Assembly: GCF_013166595.1 (NCBI RefSeq)
Contig: NZ_JABKKG010000011.1
Coordinates: forward strand, 62,001 to 126,000
DNA from: Palleniella intestinalis
GTDB lineage: Bacteria > Bacteroidota > Bacteroidia > Bacteroidales > Bacteroidaceae
Direction: 5' to 3'
Length of the DNA: 64,000 nucleotides
Shown here: positions 7,058 through 16,215 of the stretch, one piece after another
Layout of the letters: each line of letters opens with the position of its first letter
Numbering within the stretch: position 1 is the stretch's first letter
Position numbers and translations under genes: made by a program
The notes under the pieces: model-generated
Told to the model about the DNA's origin: nothing
What the model saw: only the letters and a program-made list of their open reading frames with translations
Database searches by the model: none

Positions 7058-7531
7058 ATGCTACCAATAATCGAAGATTCATTCTTTGCCGCAATAGCCG
7101 CAATCGGCTTCGGAAGCATAAGCAACGTGCCTGTCAAGGCTTTCACAGGATGTGCCATCCTCGCCGCTGCGGGGCATGCGACAAGGACACTGCTGACAGG
7201 GCAGTTTGGCATCGACATCATCCCCGCCAGCTTCATCGGCAGTATCGTCATAGGTCTGCTGTCAATCCCCGTCTCGTCCCATTGGAAGGCACCGGCGGAA
7301 AGCATGTCCTTCCCTGCCCTCTTGCCCATGATTCCGGGAATGTATGCCTACCGCGCCATGCAGGCACTCATCGCCTGCGTGCAGCACACATCCGAGAGTG
7401 AGTTCATGCACCAGCTGTATCTGCTGAACTATAACGGGCTCGTCTGCTGCACAATAGTGCTGCTGATGTTCCTCGGTGTGACAGTGCCGATATTCTGTTT
7501 CAAACGGTATTCCTTCTCTGCCACACGCTGA
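7058..7531 (+). CDS. Threonine/serine exporter family protein, YjjB-like subunit
   Basis: A 157-residue membrane protein starting MLPIIEDSFF, with about four to five hydrophobic helices and the conserved LLPMIPGMYAYRAM loop found in YjjB/DUF3815 proteins. The in-frame upstream ATG at 6983 would lie within a repeat block and is less likely. It is the partner of the YjjP-like protein; the two genes are separated by 190 bp filled by a family A repeat, an unusual gap for an obligate pair. Confidence 0.85.
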   Translation: MLPIIEDSFFAAIAAIGFGSISNVPVKAFTGCAILAAAGHATRTLLTGQFGIDIIPASFIGSIVIGLLSIPVSSHWKAPAESMSFPALLPMIPGMYAYRAMQALIACVQHTSESEFMHQLYLLNYNGLVCCTIVLLMFLGVTVPIFCFKRYSFSATR

Positions 7532-7660
7532 AAAAACGCCACACTTTTGCTGTTTCCAGAAAAATACATTATCTTTGCATAAGATAATCTGCGCCTCGAC
7601 AATTCAGAATGAATTCTATTGCACTCGGCTTGCATTATCTTTGCATAACAAAAAAATTAT
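7532..7660 (+). promoter_or_regulatory. Intergenic stretch with two promoter-like TATCTTTGCATAA sequences
   Basis: The sequence TATCTTTGCATAA occurs twice, with TATCTTTG at about 7570-7577 and 7637-7644. Both match TAnnTTTG. A family B element fills the remaining space before lysR-type gene 7874, so the second site is more than 200 bp from any start codon. No gene is supported here. Confidence 0.4.
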
Positions 7661-7842
7661 TGGTGTCGCCAAACATATACAGCACATGTTCATTAAGCTG
7701 TTTCAGTTGTGACAATATCCTATCTTCACATACAGCAACAGGATGTCGCTGTAAAGTGTGGCGGAGCCACAATCCTCATGCGAAACATTTCATATAAAAA
7801 TTTGATTTCATAACAACTTGCGGAGTTTTACCGGACGACGCC
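7661..7842. repeat. MITE-like dispersed repeat family B, copy 1
   Basis: About 180 bp that align over their whole length with 52331-52513. Shared blocks include 'aaacatatacagcac', 'ctgtttcagttgtgacaa', 'atacagcaacaggat' and 'gttttaccggac'. The core holds the palindrome GTGTGGCGGAGCCACA. The right end GTTTTACCGGAC is intact; the left end (GGTGTCGCCAAAC) has diverged. It has no coding capacity and lies 31 bp upstream of the LysR gene. Confidence 0.65.
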
Positions 7843-7873
7843 AACAAACAAGACAATAATCGTTTGAAGATTC

Positions 7874-8776
7874 ATGGAACTTAGACATCTGAAATCATTC
7901 ATCGCACTGGCAAAATGCCTGAACTTCTCTGAGGCGGCGCGCAAGATGTGCGTGACGCAGAGCACTTTCTCACAGACAATAAAGCAGCTGGAGGACACTC
8001 TCGGCAGCACACTCTTCTTCCGCAACTCCCACGAAGTGACGCTGACAGAGGCAGGCATGGAACTGCTGCCGTTTGCGGAAAGGACGGTGCAGGCTGCCGA
8101 CGACTGCGCACAACGCATAGAGGACCTCCGGGGATTGCGGTGCGGCACACTGAACATCGGTGTGACCCACTCGTTCAACATGGTGATGCACGAGACGCTG
8201 AAAGAGTTCATGCATCGTTATCCGAACATACGCCTGAACATCATCTACAAGCCTATGACGGAGCTTATCGAACGCCTTTCCCTGCGTGAACTTGACTTCG
8301 TGCTGTCGTTCCGCCCACAGGGACATTATCCGAAGATAGAGTCGCACATACTCTTTGAGGATAGTCTGTCGGTCATTGTGCGCCGCGACCATCCGCTGAC
8401 AAGGAAGAGTCATGTCACCATTGCCGACCTCTCAGGCTTCCCTGTGGCACTGCCGGCGAAGGGACTGCAGGCTCGCAACATCCTTGACTCTATCATGCCG
8501 GATACGGCGGAGCTTAATGTCAGGGTGGAGATGGACGAGGTCACACCGCTGCTGCGCCTTGTGAGGAACACCGGAATATGCACAATCCTGTCGGCATCCG
8601 CTACGGAGGACAGCGATGAACTGCGTGCGATTCCTATCAATCATGAGGGCTGCCGCATGGAAGGCTGTGTGCAGACACTCAAGGAACGTTACAAGAAAGA
8701 GGGTGCAAAGGAGTTCATACGCATCCTTTGCGAGACATCGCTCGTGAAGAAGCGCATAGGGCAATGGCTCGGATGA
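7874..8776 (+). CDS. LysR-family transcriptional regulator
   Basis: A 300-residue protein with the standard N-terminal LysR helix-turn-helix at 1-62 (MELRHLKSFIALAKCLNFSEAARKMCVTQSTFSQTIKQLE) and a periplasmic-binding-protein-like effector domain from about residue 90. It is followed in the same direction by a sodium:solute symporter gene, which suggests that it may control uptake of that solute. The ligand is not evident. Length is typical of the family. Confidence 0.9.
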   Translation: MELRHLKSFIALAKCLNFSEAARKMCVTQSTFSQTIKQLEDTLGSTLFFRNSHEVTLTEAGMELLPFAERTVQAADDCAQRIEDLRGLRCGTLNIGVTHSFNMVMHETLKEFMHRYPNIRLNIIYKPMTELIERLSLRELDFVLSFRPQGHYPKIESHILFEDSLSVIVRRDHPLTRKSHVTIADLSGFPVALPAKGLQARNILDSIMPDTAELNVRVEMDEVTPLLRLVRNTGICTILSASATEDSDELRAIPINHEGCRMEGCVQTLKERYKKEGAKEFIRILCETSLVKKRIGQWLG

Positions 8777-8896
8777 ATGCTTTGTGGCGCATTCTTTGCC
8801 ACCGCCTGACAGGTGGCAGACCGCCAAAGGAAGTGGTGGAAAAAACTTTTGATTTGCTTGCATATATGGAGAAATATTGCGAAATTTGCAAGCGGA

Positions 8897-10306
8897 ATGA
8901 TATTTACTATAATTATAATCTATTTTGCATTGCTCTTCCTTTTCGGCAGACTTACTTCCGGAAAGGCGGGCAATGATGCTTTTTTCCGTGCGGAAAGGAA
9001 GTCACGGTGGTACATGGTGGCGTTCGGCATGGTCGGTGCAAGTGTGTCTGGAGTCACTTTTGTGTCTGTCCCCGGCATGGTGATGACACAGCAGATGACG
9101 TATCTGCAGATGTGCATGGGGTTTGTGGTCGGATATTTTGCCGTGGCGTACATCCTTCTGCCATTGTATTACCGCCTGAACCTCACTTCAATTTACACTT
9201 ATCTCGGCAAAAGGCTTGGAAAACGTAGCTACAAGACCGGTGCATGGTTCTTCCTTCTGTCGAAACTGTCAGGCTCGGCGATAAAGTTCTATGTCGTATG
9301 TATGCTGCTCCAGAGTTTTGTGCTTGACGCTTACGGCATACCGTTTTGGGCTACCGTGGCGGGACTTGTCGCAATGATATGGCTCTACACACAGCGTGGG
9401 GGCATAAAGACATTGGTGTGGACGGACACATTGCAGACGGCATGCATGCTCGTTTCGGCAGGGCTTATCATCGTTGCCGTCACTGACAAACTCGGCATGT
9501 CTTTCGCTGAACTGTTGCGGACGGTATGGGACGACAGCCATTCGCGCATCTTTGTCTTTGACGACTTTGGCTCAACACAGAACTTTTGGAAACAGTTTCT
9601 GTCGGGAATCTTCACTGTGATTGTGATGACAGGTCTTGACCAGGATGTCATGCAGAAGAATCTCACGTGCAGAACCTTGCATGATGCGCGCAAGGACATG
9701 TGCTCCTACGGCATGGCGTTTGTGCCTGTAAATGCCATGTTCCTGTTTCTTGGTGTGCTGTTGCTGATGCTGTGCCGGCAGGATGGTGTCCCTGTGCCGG
9801 ATAAAGGCGACGAGTTGTTGCCTATGTTTGCTGCAACGGGAGAGCTTGGGACATGGGCTGCGGTGCTTTTCTTTATAGGTATTGTCTCGACATCCTTCTC
9901 CACTGCCGACTCAACCCTTACTTCTTTGACAACAAGTTTCTGCGTGGATATATGCGAGAACACGCATAATGAGCAGCTGCGCAAGAGGGTTCACATCGGA
10001 GTTGCCGTGGTGTTTGCGCTTGCCGTGGTGCTTTTTGGCAGCATAGGCTCGTCAAGTGTCATCAATCTTGTCTATACTGTTGTCGGCTACACCTATGGTC
10101 CGCTGCTGGGACTGTTTGCCTTCGGACTGTTCACAAGGTGTGGTGTGAGGGACAGGTTTGTGCCTGTTGTGTGCGTCATGGCTCCCGTTTTATGCTTTGC
10201 CATAAACGAAATAGTCCGTAACCTCCTTGGATACCAATTCGGTTACGAACTACTTATGCTTAATGGTTTGCTCACCTTTGTGGGGTTAGCTATTTTAAGG
10301 TGTTAG
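8897..10306 (+). CDS. Sodium:solute symporter family protein
   Basis: From the ATG at 8897 the protein is 469 residues with about 13 predicted membrane segments. 'GASVSGVTFVSVPGMV' near the N-terminus and 'LTSIYTYLGKRLG' are typical of the SSS/SLC5 family. The ORF is open back to 8813, but the residues before 8897 are basic and unlike a family N-terminus, so MIFTIIIIYFALLFLFGRLT is preferred; the start remains uncertain. It follows the LysR gene by 120 bp on the same strand. The substrate is unknown. The downstream end is convergent with a DUF5686 gene, and a 14-bp palindrome TGACAGTACTGTCA (10339-10352) lies between them. Confidence 0.88.
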   Translation: MIFTIIIIYFALLFLFGRLTSGKAGNDAFFRAERKSRWYMVAFGMVGASVSGVTFVSVPGMVMTQQMTYLQMCMGFVVGYFAVAYILLPLYYRLNLTSIYTYLGKRLGKRSYKTGAWFFLLSKLSGSAIKFYVVCMLLQSFVLDAYGIPFWATVAGLVAMIWLYTQRGGIKTLVWTDTLQTACMLVSAGLIIVAVTDKLGMSFAELLRTVWDDSHSRIFVFDDFGSTQNFWKQFLSGIFTVIVMTGLDQDVMQKNLTCRTLHDARKDMCSYGMAFVPVNAMFLFLGVLLLMLCRQDGVPVPDKGDELLPMFAATGELGTWAAVLFFIGIVSTSFSTADSTLTSLTTSFCVDICENTHNEQLRKRVHIGVAVVFALAVVLFGSIGSSSVINLVYTVVGYTYGPLLGLFAFGLFTRCGVRDRFVPVVCVMAPVLCFAINEIVRNLLGYQFGYELLMLNGLLTFVGLAILRC

Positions 10307-10385
10307 TTTTTTTGTGGGGCTGGCAAAATTGTCAGTAATGACAGTACTGTCAATTATGTCAATATTGTCTGCCTCCCCTCCCCCT

Positions 10386-12947
10386 TTAGAACGTCATGTT
10401 GACCGCGAAGCGCACACCATTCTTTATGGCTGTGTCAAGGTCGTTGTATGACAGGCGGTGGATATAGTCAACTTCAAGGAACTTGAAGATGTTGTGTACA
10501 CCCACACACACTTCCGCATAGGGCTTGTTGCTCATGATGTTACATCCGACAGGGAACTGCAGCAAGACATCACTTCCTGCATTCTCCGGCAGGTAAGGGT
10601 TGTTCTTGTTGGTCAGTTTGCCGTACATTCCGCGGAAAGAGATGAACTCACGCCATTTCAGTTTCTTAAGCAACGGCACGCGGTTGAAGAGCTTTCCGTT
10701 AAGATCCCAAGAGACATGCCACATGGCATAGCGGTCATTGAGGAACTCCATGTTGTTCATCAGCTGGAATGTATATGTTCCCGGTTGTGAAAGCCAGCCA
10801 AGGTTGACGCGCGGCATGATGAGCAATGGGAACGGGACAACGTCCCACTGTGCTCCTCCTGCTACATAGATGTCGAGTTTTCCCCATGAATTGAGCCAGA
10901 AACGCTTGTAGATTGACGCCTCCGTGAAGTTCATCTTGTACTTTCCGCCAAGCACTCCGTCAACGGCAACGGTATGGTCAATGGCGAAAATTGGCGCATC
11001 GAGGTTGATTGGGTAACGGCGCTGCTTTGTGTTGATGAAGGTCTCTCCCGGGGCGAAACGGAAGCCTATGTGTGCCTCTGTAGTACGGATTTCCTTGTCA
11101 AATGGTGAGCCGTCAATCGCACGGAATTGCATTTCAGCCGCACCTTTGATGCCTTCGGCCTTCAATCCTATGGTCGTTGCGAAGCCTGCAAGTGTCTCGT
11201 ACTTGAATTCAAGCTGCTGGCGGTTGTAGAAATAGAGCTTGTCCACTTCGCGTGTCTTGAACGCCATGAACATGTTATCCTTGTTTGTCAGCAGGAATTT
11301 GTCCGACGGTGACATTATGTCATATTCCGAAAGGAAAGTGAACTGGCGTATCGGGAACTCCCAAGGTTCCCTGTGCTTCTTGTTCAGAGACCATGTGAAC
11401 TGCGTCGAATAGTACCATTTCGCACTCTCTGCACCGTAAGCCACGTAGCCGTTCCAGAATAGATGGTTGTTCAATGCAGCAGTGGTGCGGCCTGAAAGCC
11501 TGAATCGCCATCCGTCAACAATGTTCTTGTTGATGATTGTGTTGACAGGGCCGATGTCAAACTTTGACGGTATGGAGTCACTTAGGGTGCATTCCACATA
11601 GTTATTCATGAAGGCTTTGAGCACAAAGAGGACGGTCTTCATGCCAGGAATGTTTGCCACACTCTTGGCGAATCCGCCCACACTCTCCTCGGATTTTGTC
11701 AGCTTCACCGTGCGGAACTGGTTCCAGAAGTCCTTTCCTCGGTTACGTGCATCCTGGTCGACGACATGCGTTGCCGTGCCACGGAAGTCACGTTTCGGAA
11801 GTTCCGTGAAACTGTAGTTTGAGAGTTTTGTGGTTCTTATCACCACCGCATTGTTAAGCATGCGGTTGAGTTTCAGTTCGACAAGCATGTTGTCTGTGTC
11901 GAGCACCCACTGTCCGTCAGGGAGTTTGACATATTCCTGTTCAATCTTCATGTTGTCCACGAAGTTGACATCCGACTTCTTTGGTATGGTCAGCGACACT
12001 TTGCGTACATGGAGCGTGGAGTCGTTGAGCACCCATATATCGCCACGGAATCCGAAGTCCTGCTGGTTGTTAGGGACAAATGTCAGGCGGATGCACTGGT
12101 CTTTGTCAATAAGGCAGGTGTCTACAATGTAGTAACGGTAGAAACCTATTGCGTCCTTGCCTATCGGTGAGGTGAAAGGGAACTGCAGAAGGCGCACCTG
12201 GTCGTCATAGATGTCCACGTCGGTAAAGATGTCCTTCATTGATGCGTCAAGGATGTTTCCTGCCGTTTCCACAAGGTTAGCCACACCGGTAGAGCTTTCT
12301 CCAAGGACAGTGGTCTTCTCTGCACGCGGGCTTTTCCTGTACACTTTTCGGGAAACCGTCTCGGAAATCTGCACAGGGCATATCAGTTTGCCGTTCATAG
12401 GGCAAACCTCTATCTGGTCGACAAGCCAATCTTTATTGCCTTTCTCCTTTTGTTCCTGAATGTCTTCAGGAGAGACATTGTTCTTGGCAAGCGTAAGTTT
12501 CTGGTATTTGTAGAACTCATAATAGCTGTTGTTGTCAAGGTCGGTCTTCTTCTTTGCAGCGATGACCCGCTTCATGAGTTCCACGGCAGGATTGTTCTTG
12601 CGTGAATACTTGCCGCGTTTTGACTTGACAACGACCTCTTGGAGTTGCTTTGTGTCCGGTTTGAGCTTTACCACTATGTGGTTCTTGGTCTTCTCATTGA
12701 CGAGGATTTCCTTCGTCTTGTAGCCCATAGCGGTAAAATAAAGTTTCCATCCATTGTGCCTTGCAATGGAGAAACGTCCGTTATAGTCCGCCGCAGCCAT
12801 GACATGATGGGTGCGGTAGACAACGCCTGCCATCGGGATGCTGTCTCCTGTGGCAGCATCTATGACAACGCCTGTTATCTTTTGAGAAAATGCGCCTGCT
12901 GCCACCATTAGCAGCAGGACGCATGATATGAAAAGTCTTTTTACCAT
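10386..12947 (-). CDS. DUF5686 / carboxypeptidase-like regulatory domain outer-membrane protein
   Basis: From ATG 12947 the product is 853 residues. It starts with a signal peptide (MVKRLFISCVLLLMVAAGAFSQ) and a carboxypeptidase-regulatory-like domain at about 23-105 (KITGVVIDAATGDSIPMAGVVY). A long DUF5686 region follows, with the family phrase 'SYYEFYKYQKLTLAKNN' and a predicted C-terminal beta-barrel ending in a terminal Phe (VRFAVNMTF). The function of DUF5686 proteins is unknown. It lies 10 bp after the inositol-3-phosphate synthase gene in the same direction, so it may be the last gene of the inositol-lipid operon. The in-frame ATG at 12998 overlaps that gene and would spoil the signal peptide. 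Confidence 0.85.
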   Translation of the reverse strand: MVKRLFISCVLLLMVAAGAFSQKITGVVIDAATGDSIPMAGVVYRTHHVMAAADYNGRFSIARHNGWKLYFTAMGYKTKEILVNEKTKNHIVVKLKPDTKQLQEVVVKSKRGKYSRKNNPAVELMKRVIAAKKKTDLDNNSYYEFYKYQKLTLAKNNVSPEDIQEQKEKGNKDWLVDQIEVCPMNGKLICPVQISETVSRKVYRKSPRAEKTTVLGESSTGVANLVETAGNILDASMKDIFTDVDIYDDQVRLLQFPFTSPIGKDAIGFYRYYIVDTCLIDKDQCIRLTFVPNNQQDFGFRGDIWVLNDSTLHVRKVSLTIPKKSDVNFVDNMKIEQEYVKLPDGQWVLDTDNMLVELKLNRMLNNAVVIRTTKLSNYSFTELPKRDFRGTATHVVDQDARNRGKDFWNQFRTVKLTKSEESVGGFAKSVANIPGMKTVLFVLKAFMNNYVECTLSDSIPSKFDIGPVNTIINKNIVDGWRFRLSGRTTAALNNHLFWNGYVAYGAESAKWYYSTQFTWSLNKKHREPWEFPIRQFTFLSEYDIMSPSDKFLLTNKDNMFMAFKTREVDKLYFYNRQQLEFKYETLAGFATTIGLKAEGIKGAAEMQFRAIDGSPFDKEIRTTEAHIGFRFAPGETFINTKQRRYPINLDAPIFAIDHTVAVDGVLGGKYKMNFTEASIYKRFWLNSWGKLDIYVAGGAQWDVVPFPLLIMPRVNLGWLSQPGTYTFQLMNNMEFLNDRYAMWHVSWDLNGKLFNRVPLLKKLKWREFISFRGMYGKLTNKNNPYLPENAGSDVLLQFPVGCNIMSNKPYAEVCVGVHNIFKFLEVDYIHRLSYNDLDTAIKNGVRFAVNMTF

Positions 12948-12957
12948 CAAATGTTTT

Positions 12958-14265
12958 TTAGTCAAGTTCCTCGTCAGCCTCATAGCCGCCCATCTCACGG
13001 ATGGCGTTCTTGAGGATAGTGTACTGCTGGTAGAGGTGGTTTACAGGAACCTCTCCCTTGGTGTAGTCGTGCATAGGAGACTTCAGGAAGAATGAGAGGA
13101 AACGCTGGTTGCCAACCTTGCCTGCACGTGCTGCGAGGTCAGAGAGGAGTACGAGGTCAAGGCATACCGGAGCAGCGAGGATGGAGTCGCGGCACAGGAA
13201 GTTGATCTTGATCTGCATTGGGTAGCCCATCCATCCGAAGATGTCGATGTTGTCCCAAGCCTCCTTCTCGTCGTTGCGAGGTGGATAGTAGTTGATGCGC
13301 ACCTTATGGTAATAGTCTGTATAGAGGTCAGGCTGCTTCTCTGCCATGAGGATTGACTCGAGAGTTGAGAGCTTTGAAACCTCCTTTGTGCGGAAGTTTG
13401 CAGGCTCATCGAGCACAAGACCGTCGCGGTTGCCGAGGATGTTTGTTGAGAACCATCCGTTCAGGCCGAGGCAGCGTGTACCGATGATTGGAGCGAAACC
13501 GGACTTTACGAGAGTCTGTCCTGTCTTGAAGTCCTTGCCGCAGATAGGCATCTGAGTCTTCTCGGCCATCTCCCACATTGCAGGGATGTCAACTGTTGTG
13601 TTAGGAGCACCCATGATGAATGGTGCACCCTCAGCAAGAGCAGCGTAAGCGTAGCACATTGAAGGAGCGATGTTCTTTGTATCGTTTGCCTTCATGGCAG
13701 CCTCAAGGTGCTCAAGTGTGTCATGCACCGCCATGTTGATTGGCACATAAACCTCTGTAGAGGCAGCCCACAGCATCACGATGCGGTCACAATTGTTGAC
13801 AGCCTTGAACTCTTTGATGTCGTTACGAAGAGCTTCAACCATCTCCCAACGTGTCTTGCAGTCCTTCACATGTGTGCCATCAAGGCGCGCAGCGAAATCC
13901 TTGTCGAAGCAAGCCTTCATTGGGACAATCTTCTCCAACTCATCCTGGACAGGGAGAATGTCCTTTGCCTTGAGCACATCAGCATTGACTGCTGCCTCGA
14001 AAGCGTTTGCAGTATATACGTCCCAAGTACCGAATACAATATCGTTGAGGTCTGTGAGTGGCACGATTTCTCCGTATGACAGGTACTTCTTGTCATCACC
14101 CTTGCCCACACGGATTTTGTCATACTGCGTCATTGAACCAACAGGCTTTGCCAGACCCTTGCGAGCCATGAGCACACCTGTCATAAACGTTGTGGAGACT
14201 GCTCCGCAGCCAACAACCATAACGCCAAGTTTGCCGGTTGCCGGCTTTACATTTGATTTTGTCAT
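12958..14265 (-). CDS. ino1: Inositol-3-phosphate synthase
   Basis: The 435-residue enzyme converts glucose 6-phosphate to myo-inositol 3-phosphate with NAD as internal redox cofactor. The N-terminal Rossmann loop GVMVVGCGAVSTTFMTGVL, the GTRCLGLNGWFSTNILGNRDG region and the Lys-rich active-site stretch KEVSKLSTLES match bacterial inositol-phosphate synthases. It lies 84 bp downstream of the AUR1/PAP2-type gene on the same strand. With the genes from 14350 to 16736 it forms an inositol-lipid set of the kind described in gut Bacteroides. In that setting it supplies the head group for phosphoinositol lipids and phosphoinositol sphingolipids. Confidence 0.93.
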   Translation of the reverse strand: MTKSNVKPATGKLGVMVVGCGAVSTTFMTGVLMARKGLAKPVGSMTQYDKIRVGKGDDKKYLSYGEIVPLTDLNDIVFGTWDVYTANAFEAAVNADVLKAKDILPVQDELEKIVPMKACFDKDFAARLDGTHVKDCKTRWEMVEALRNDIKEFKAVNNCDRIVMLWAASTEVYVPINMAVHDTLEHLEAAMKANDTKNIAPSMCYAYAALAEGAPFIMGAPNTTVDIPAMWEMAEKTQMPICGKDFKTGQTLVKSGFAPIIGTRCLGLNGWFSTNILGNRDGLVLDEPANFRTKEVSKLSTLESILMAEKQPDLYTDYYHKVRINYYPPRNDEKEAWDNIDIFGWMGYPMQIKINFLCRDSILAAPVCLDLVLLSDLAARAGKVGNQRFLSFFLKSPMHDYTKGEVPVNHLYQQYTILKNAIREMGGYEADEELD

Positions 14266-14349
14266 AATTACTTTTGAAGTTAATATGTTAGTGTTATTAT
14301 AGGATTATATTCATGTCCGCATCCTGCTCCGGAAAGCATTTTTGCGGAA

Positions 14350-15111
14350 TCATTTTTCCCACATTCTCTTGATGAACCGCTCATAAATGGCTATTCCGGC
14401 TACAGATGCCAGCACGCCGAGTACCACATCTATTATATAATGGTGTCCGCTGTAAACTGCGGAGAACCATATTCCCACCGACACAACGGCAAGGATTGTC
14501 TGCCAGATGCGGTTATCAGGCTTCTTCATTGCGTAGTAGAACGCTATCGGATTGTAAGCGGAATGCAGTGACGGAATTGCCGCAAAGACATTCGCGTTCT
14601 TGTCATAGAAATCATGGAAGAACGGTATTCCCGTTATCGCATCACAGTTTGCGAAGCCTGCTGCCGAACCTTTCGTGTCCGTTATCACATTGAATCCATG
14701 GTCCATGACATACCACGGCGGTGCGGAAGGGTATATGTAGTATCCGATGAAGCCCACCACATTGACCATGAGGAATGCCCATGTGATGTTCCGCGCAAGG
14801 TCCTGCCTGCCCTGGAAATACAGTACTATCGCGTAGATGAACGGCAACGGCACCCAGCACAGATAGAACAGTCCCGACAGCACGTCAAAGACAGCCCAAT
14901 GGTGGATGCGGAAATATTCCGAAGGTATCACCCTCGTGCCATCCTCCAATGTCATTCCGAAGAGTGCTTTCTCCAGATTGTACACCCCTTCCGTGTCCAC
15001 TGTCCCGAACTTGTAGTTCGGGAAGAGCCCGAGAAGGAAATACACGGCAATGAAGATGATGACGGGCAACAGAATCAGCGACGTTTCTTTTACAGTCTTA
15101 TTCAGTTCCAT
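14350..15111 (-). CDS. PAP2/AUR1-type inositol phosphorylceramide synthase candidate
   Basis: A 253-residue membrane protein with six or so hydrophobic helices and the lipid phosphatase/transferase motifs IPSLHSAYNP and YSGHHYIIDVVLG, which contain the catalytic histidines and aspartate. These are closer to the AUR1-type inositolphosphotransferase motifs than to the KxxxxxxRP class, whose first motif is absent. In the context of an inositol-phosphate synthase and a CDP-alcohol phosphatidyltransferase, the likely reaction is transfer of phosphoinositol from phosphatidylinositol to ceramide. The precise acceptor is an inference. Confidence 0.8.
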   Translation of the reverse strand: MELNKTVKETSLILLPVIIFIAVYFLLGLFPNYKFGTVDTEGVYNLEKALFGMTLEDGTRVIPSEYFRIHHWAVFDVLSGLFYLCWVPLPFIYAIVLYFQGRQDLARNITWAFLMVNVVGFIGYYIYPSAPPWYVMDHGFNVITDTKGSAAGFANCDAITGIPFFHDFYDKNANVFAAIPSLHSAYNPIAFYYAMKKPDNRIWQTILAVVSVGIWFSAVYSGHHYIIDVVLGVLASVAGIAIYERFIKRMWEK

Positions 15112-15133
15112 TACATTTCTTTCTTTTCAAAAA

Positions 15134-15790
15134 TCACAGCTGGTTCTTGACATGCAGTATGCGGTAGAACGCCGTATAGTTGGCAAGAATGGCGATAACA
15201 GCCTGCGTAACCACAACGAACCACAGCGCGTCAAAGCCTACAAGCGAACCGCAGAAACCACAGAGAATCATGCCAAGGATAGTCACCACCACACGTTCAG
15301 GCCTCTGCATAAGTCCCACCTTGCACTCAAGATCAAGCCCTTCGGCACGCGCACGGACATAGCTGACCATGATGCTGCCTATCAGGGAGCAGAATGTCAC
15401 CACCGCAGCCCATGGATGCCCTGTCTGCATGAAGTAGAATGCCAGTCCGGAAAGCGTCAGCAGTTCACAGTAGCGGTCAAGGACAGAGTCGTAGAACGCA
15501 CCGAACACTGTGCACATGTCTGCAGTGCGTGCCATGTAACCGTCCACCATGTCCATTATCGAGGACACGATAATCACTACTCCGGCCCACCCAACCAATG
15601 AGTAGTCGCCTTTCTCCGCATAGAGTGCGGCATAGACAAGCATCGCCGCTCCGGCAGCATTGCCAAGCATGCCGAGCGTTGTCACAACGTTTGGCGTTAT
15701 ACCTATCTTCACTGCCGCCCTCACTCCGGGGTCTATGACTTTATATATAAGGTGCTGAATGCCGTCCCTTATGCTGTCGTAAAGTTTCAT
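15134..15790 (-). CDS. CDP-alcohol phosphatidyltransferase, probable phosphatidylinositol-phosphate synthase
   Basis: A 218-residue membrane enzyme with the complete CDP-alcohol motif D-x2-DG-x2-AR-x8-G-x3-D-x3-D, visible in MDMVDGYMARTADMCTVFGA followed by FYDSVLD. About six membrane helices follow. The family joins CDP-diacylglycerol to an alcohol phosphate or alcohol. Placed next to an inositol-3-phosphate synthase and a PgpA-type phosphatase, it most likely forms phosphatidylinositol phosphate. Its start overlaps the GtrA stop by one base, indicating coupled translation. The alternative is an ordinary phosphatidylglycerophosphate synthase, which the neighbours make less likely. Confidence 0.85.
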   Translation of the reverse strand: MKLYDSIRDGIQHLIYKVIDPGVRAAVKIGITPNVVTTLGMLGNAAGAAMLVYAALYAEKGDYSLVGWAGVVIIVSSIMDMVDGYMARTADMCTVFGAFYDSVLDRYCELLTLSGLAFYFMQTGHPWAAVVTFCSLIGSIMVSYVRARAEGLDLECKVGLMQRPERVVVTILGMILCGFCGSLVGFDALWFVVVTQAVIAILANYTAFYRILHVKNQL

Positions 15791-16215
15791 TATTTCTTAT
15801 AAACGTAATATTTCTGTGTCGTAAAATTCCATGCTACAGCCACCACCACGGCGACAATCGCTTTCACCGTCATCACAAGCCCGAGATTCTGGTCTGTCCA
15901 AAGTCCTGAGCATCGCACTAACTTGACGCCCCATTCCGTGCCTGCCGTGTTAAACATGACACTGCCAAGCCAAACTGCCACATATCGGCACAGCACGCCT
16001 CTCTTGGTCCTGCATGTACCCTTGAACGTCCAGCAGTAGTTTATGCTGCAGTTGACTGCACCGCCGGTGAATGCGCCTAATGCCGTGCTTGCCACGACAT
16101 GATGCGTCAGGCTGAACACTCCTGCCGTCGCCACAAAGTCGCAGAAAGTGGATAGCAATGACGAAACCTGAGCCTTGCTGAACTCTTTCACACCGTTCCT
16201 GCCCATCATCACCAT
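15790..16215 (-). CDS. GtrA-family membrane protein
   Basis: A 141-residue, four-helix GtrA-like protein with the typical 'FVATAGVFSLTHHVVASTALGAFTGGAVNCSINYCWTF' arrangement of helices around a conserved Asn-Tyr pair. Family members are thought to help move polyprenyl-linked sugars or related lipids across the membrane. The gene overlaps both neighbours, PgpA upstream and the CDP-alcohol enzyme downstream. Several close ATG codons at 16215, 16209 and 16206 are possible starts. A flippase role for inositol lipids is only inferred from position. Confidence 0.8.
   Translation of the reverse strand: MVMMGRNGVKEFSKAQVSSLLSTFCDFVATAGVFSLTHHVVASTALGAFTGGAVNCSINYCWTFKGTCRTKRGVLCRYVAVWLGSVMFNTAGTEWGVKLVRCSGLWTDQNLGLVMTVKAIVAVVVAVAWNFTTQKYYVYKK

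Noticed and set aside
7609-7797. A 62-codon frame upstream of the LysR gene
   Set aside because: Most of it lies in the family B repeat and it is not kept in copy 2 of that repeat.
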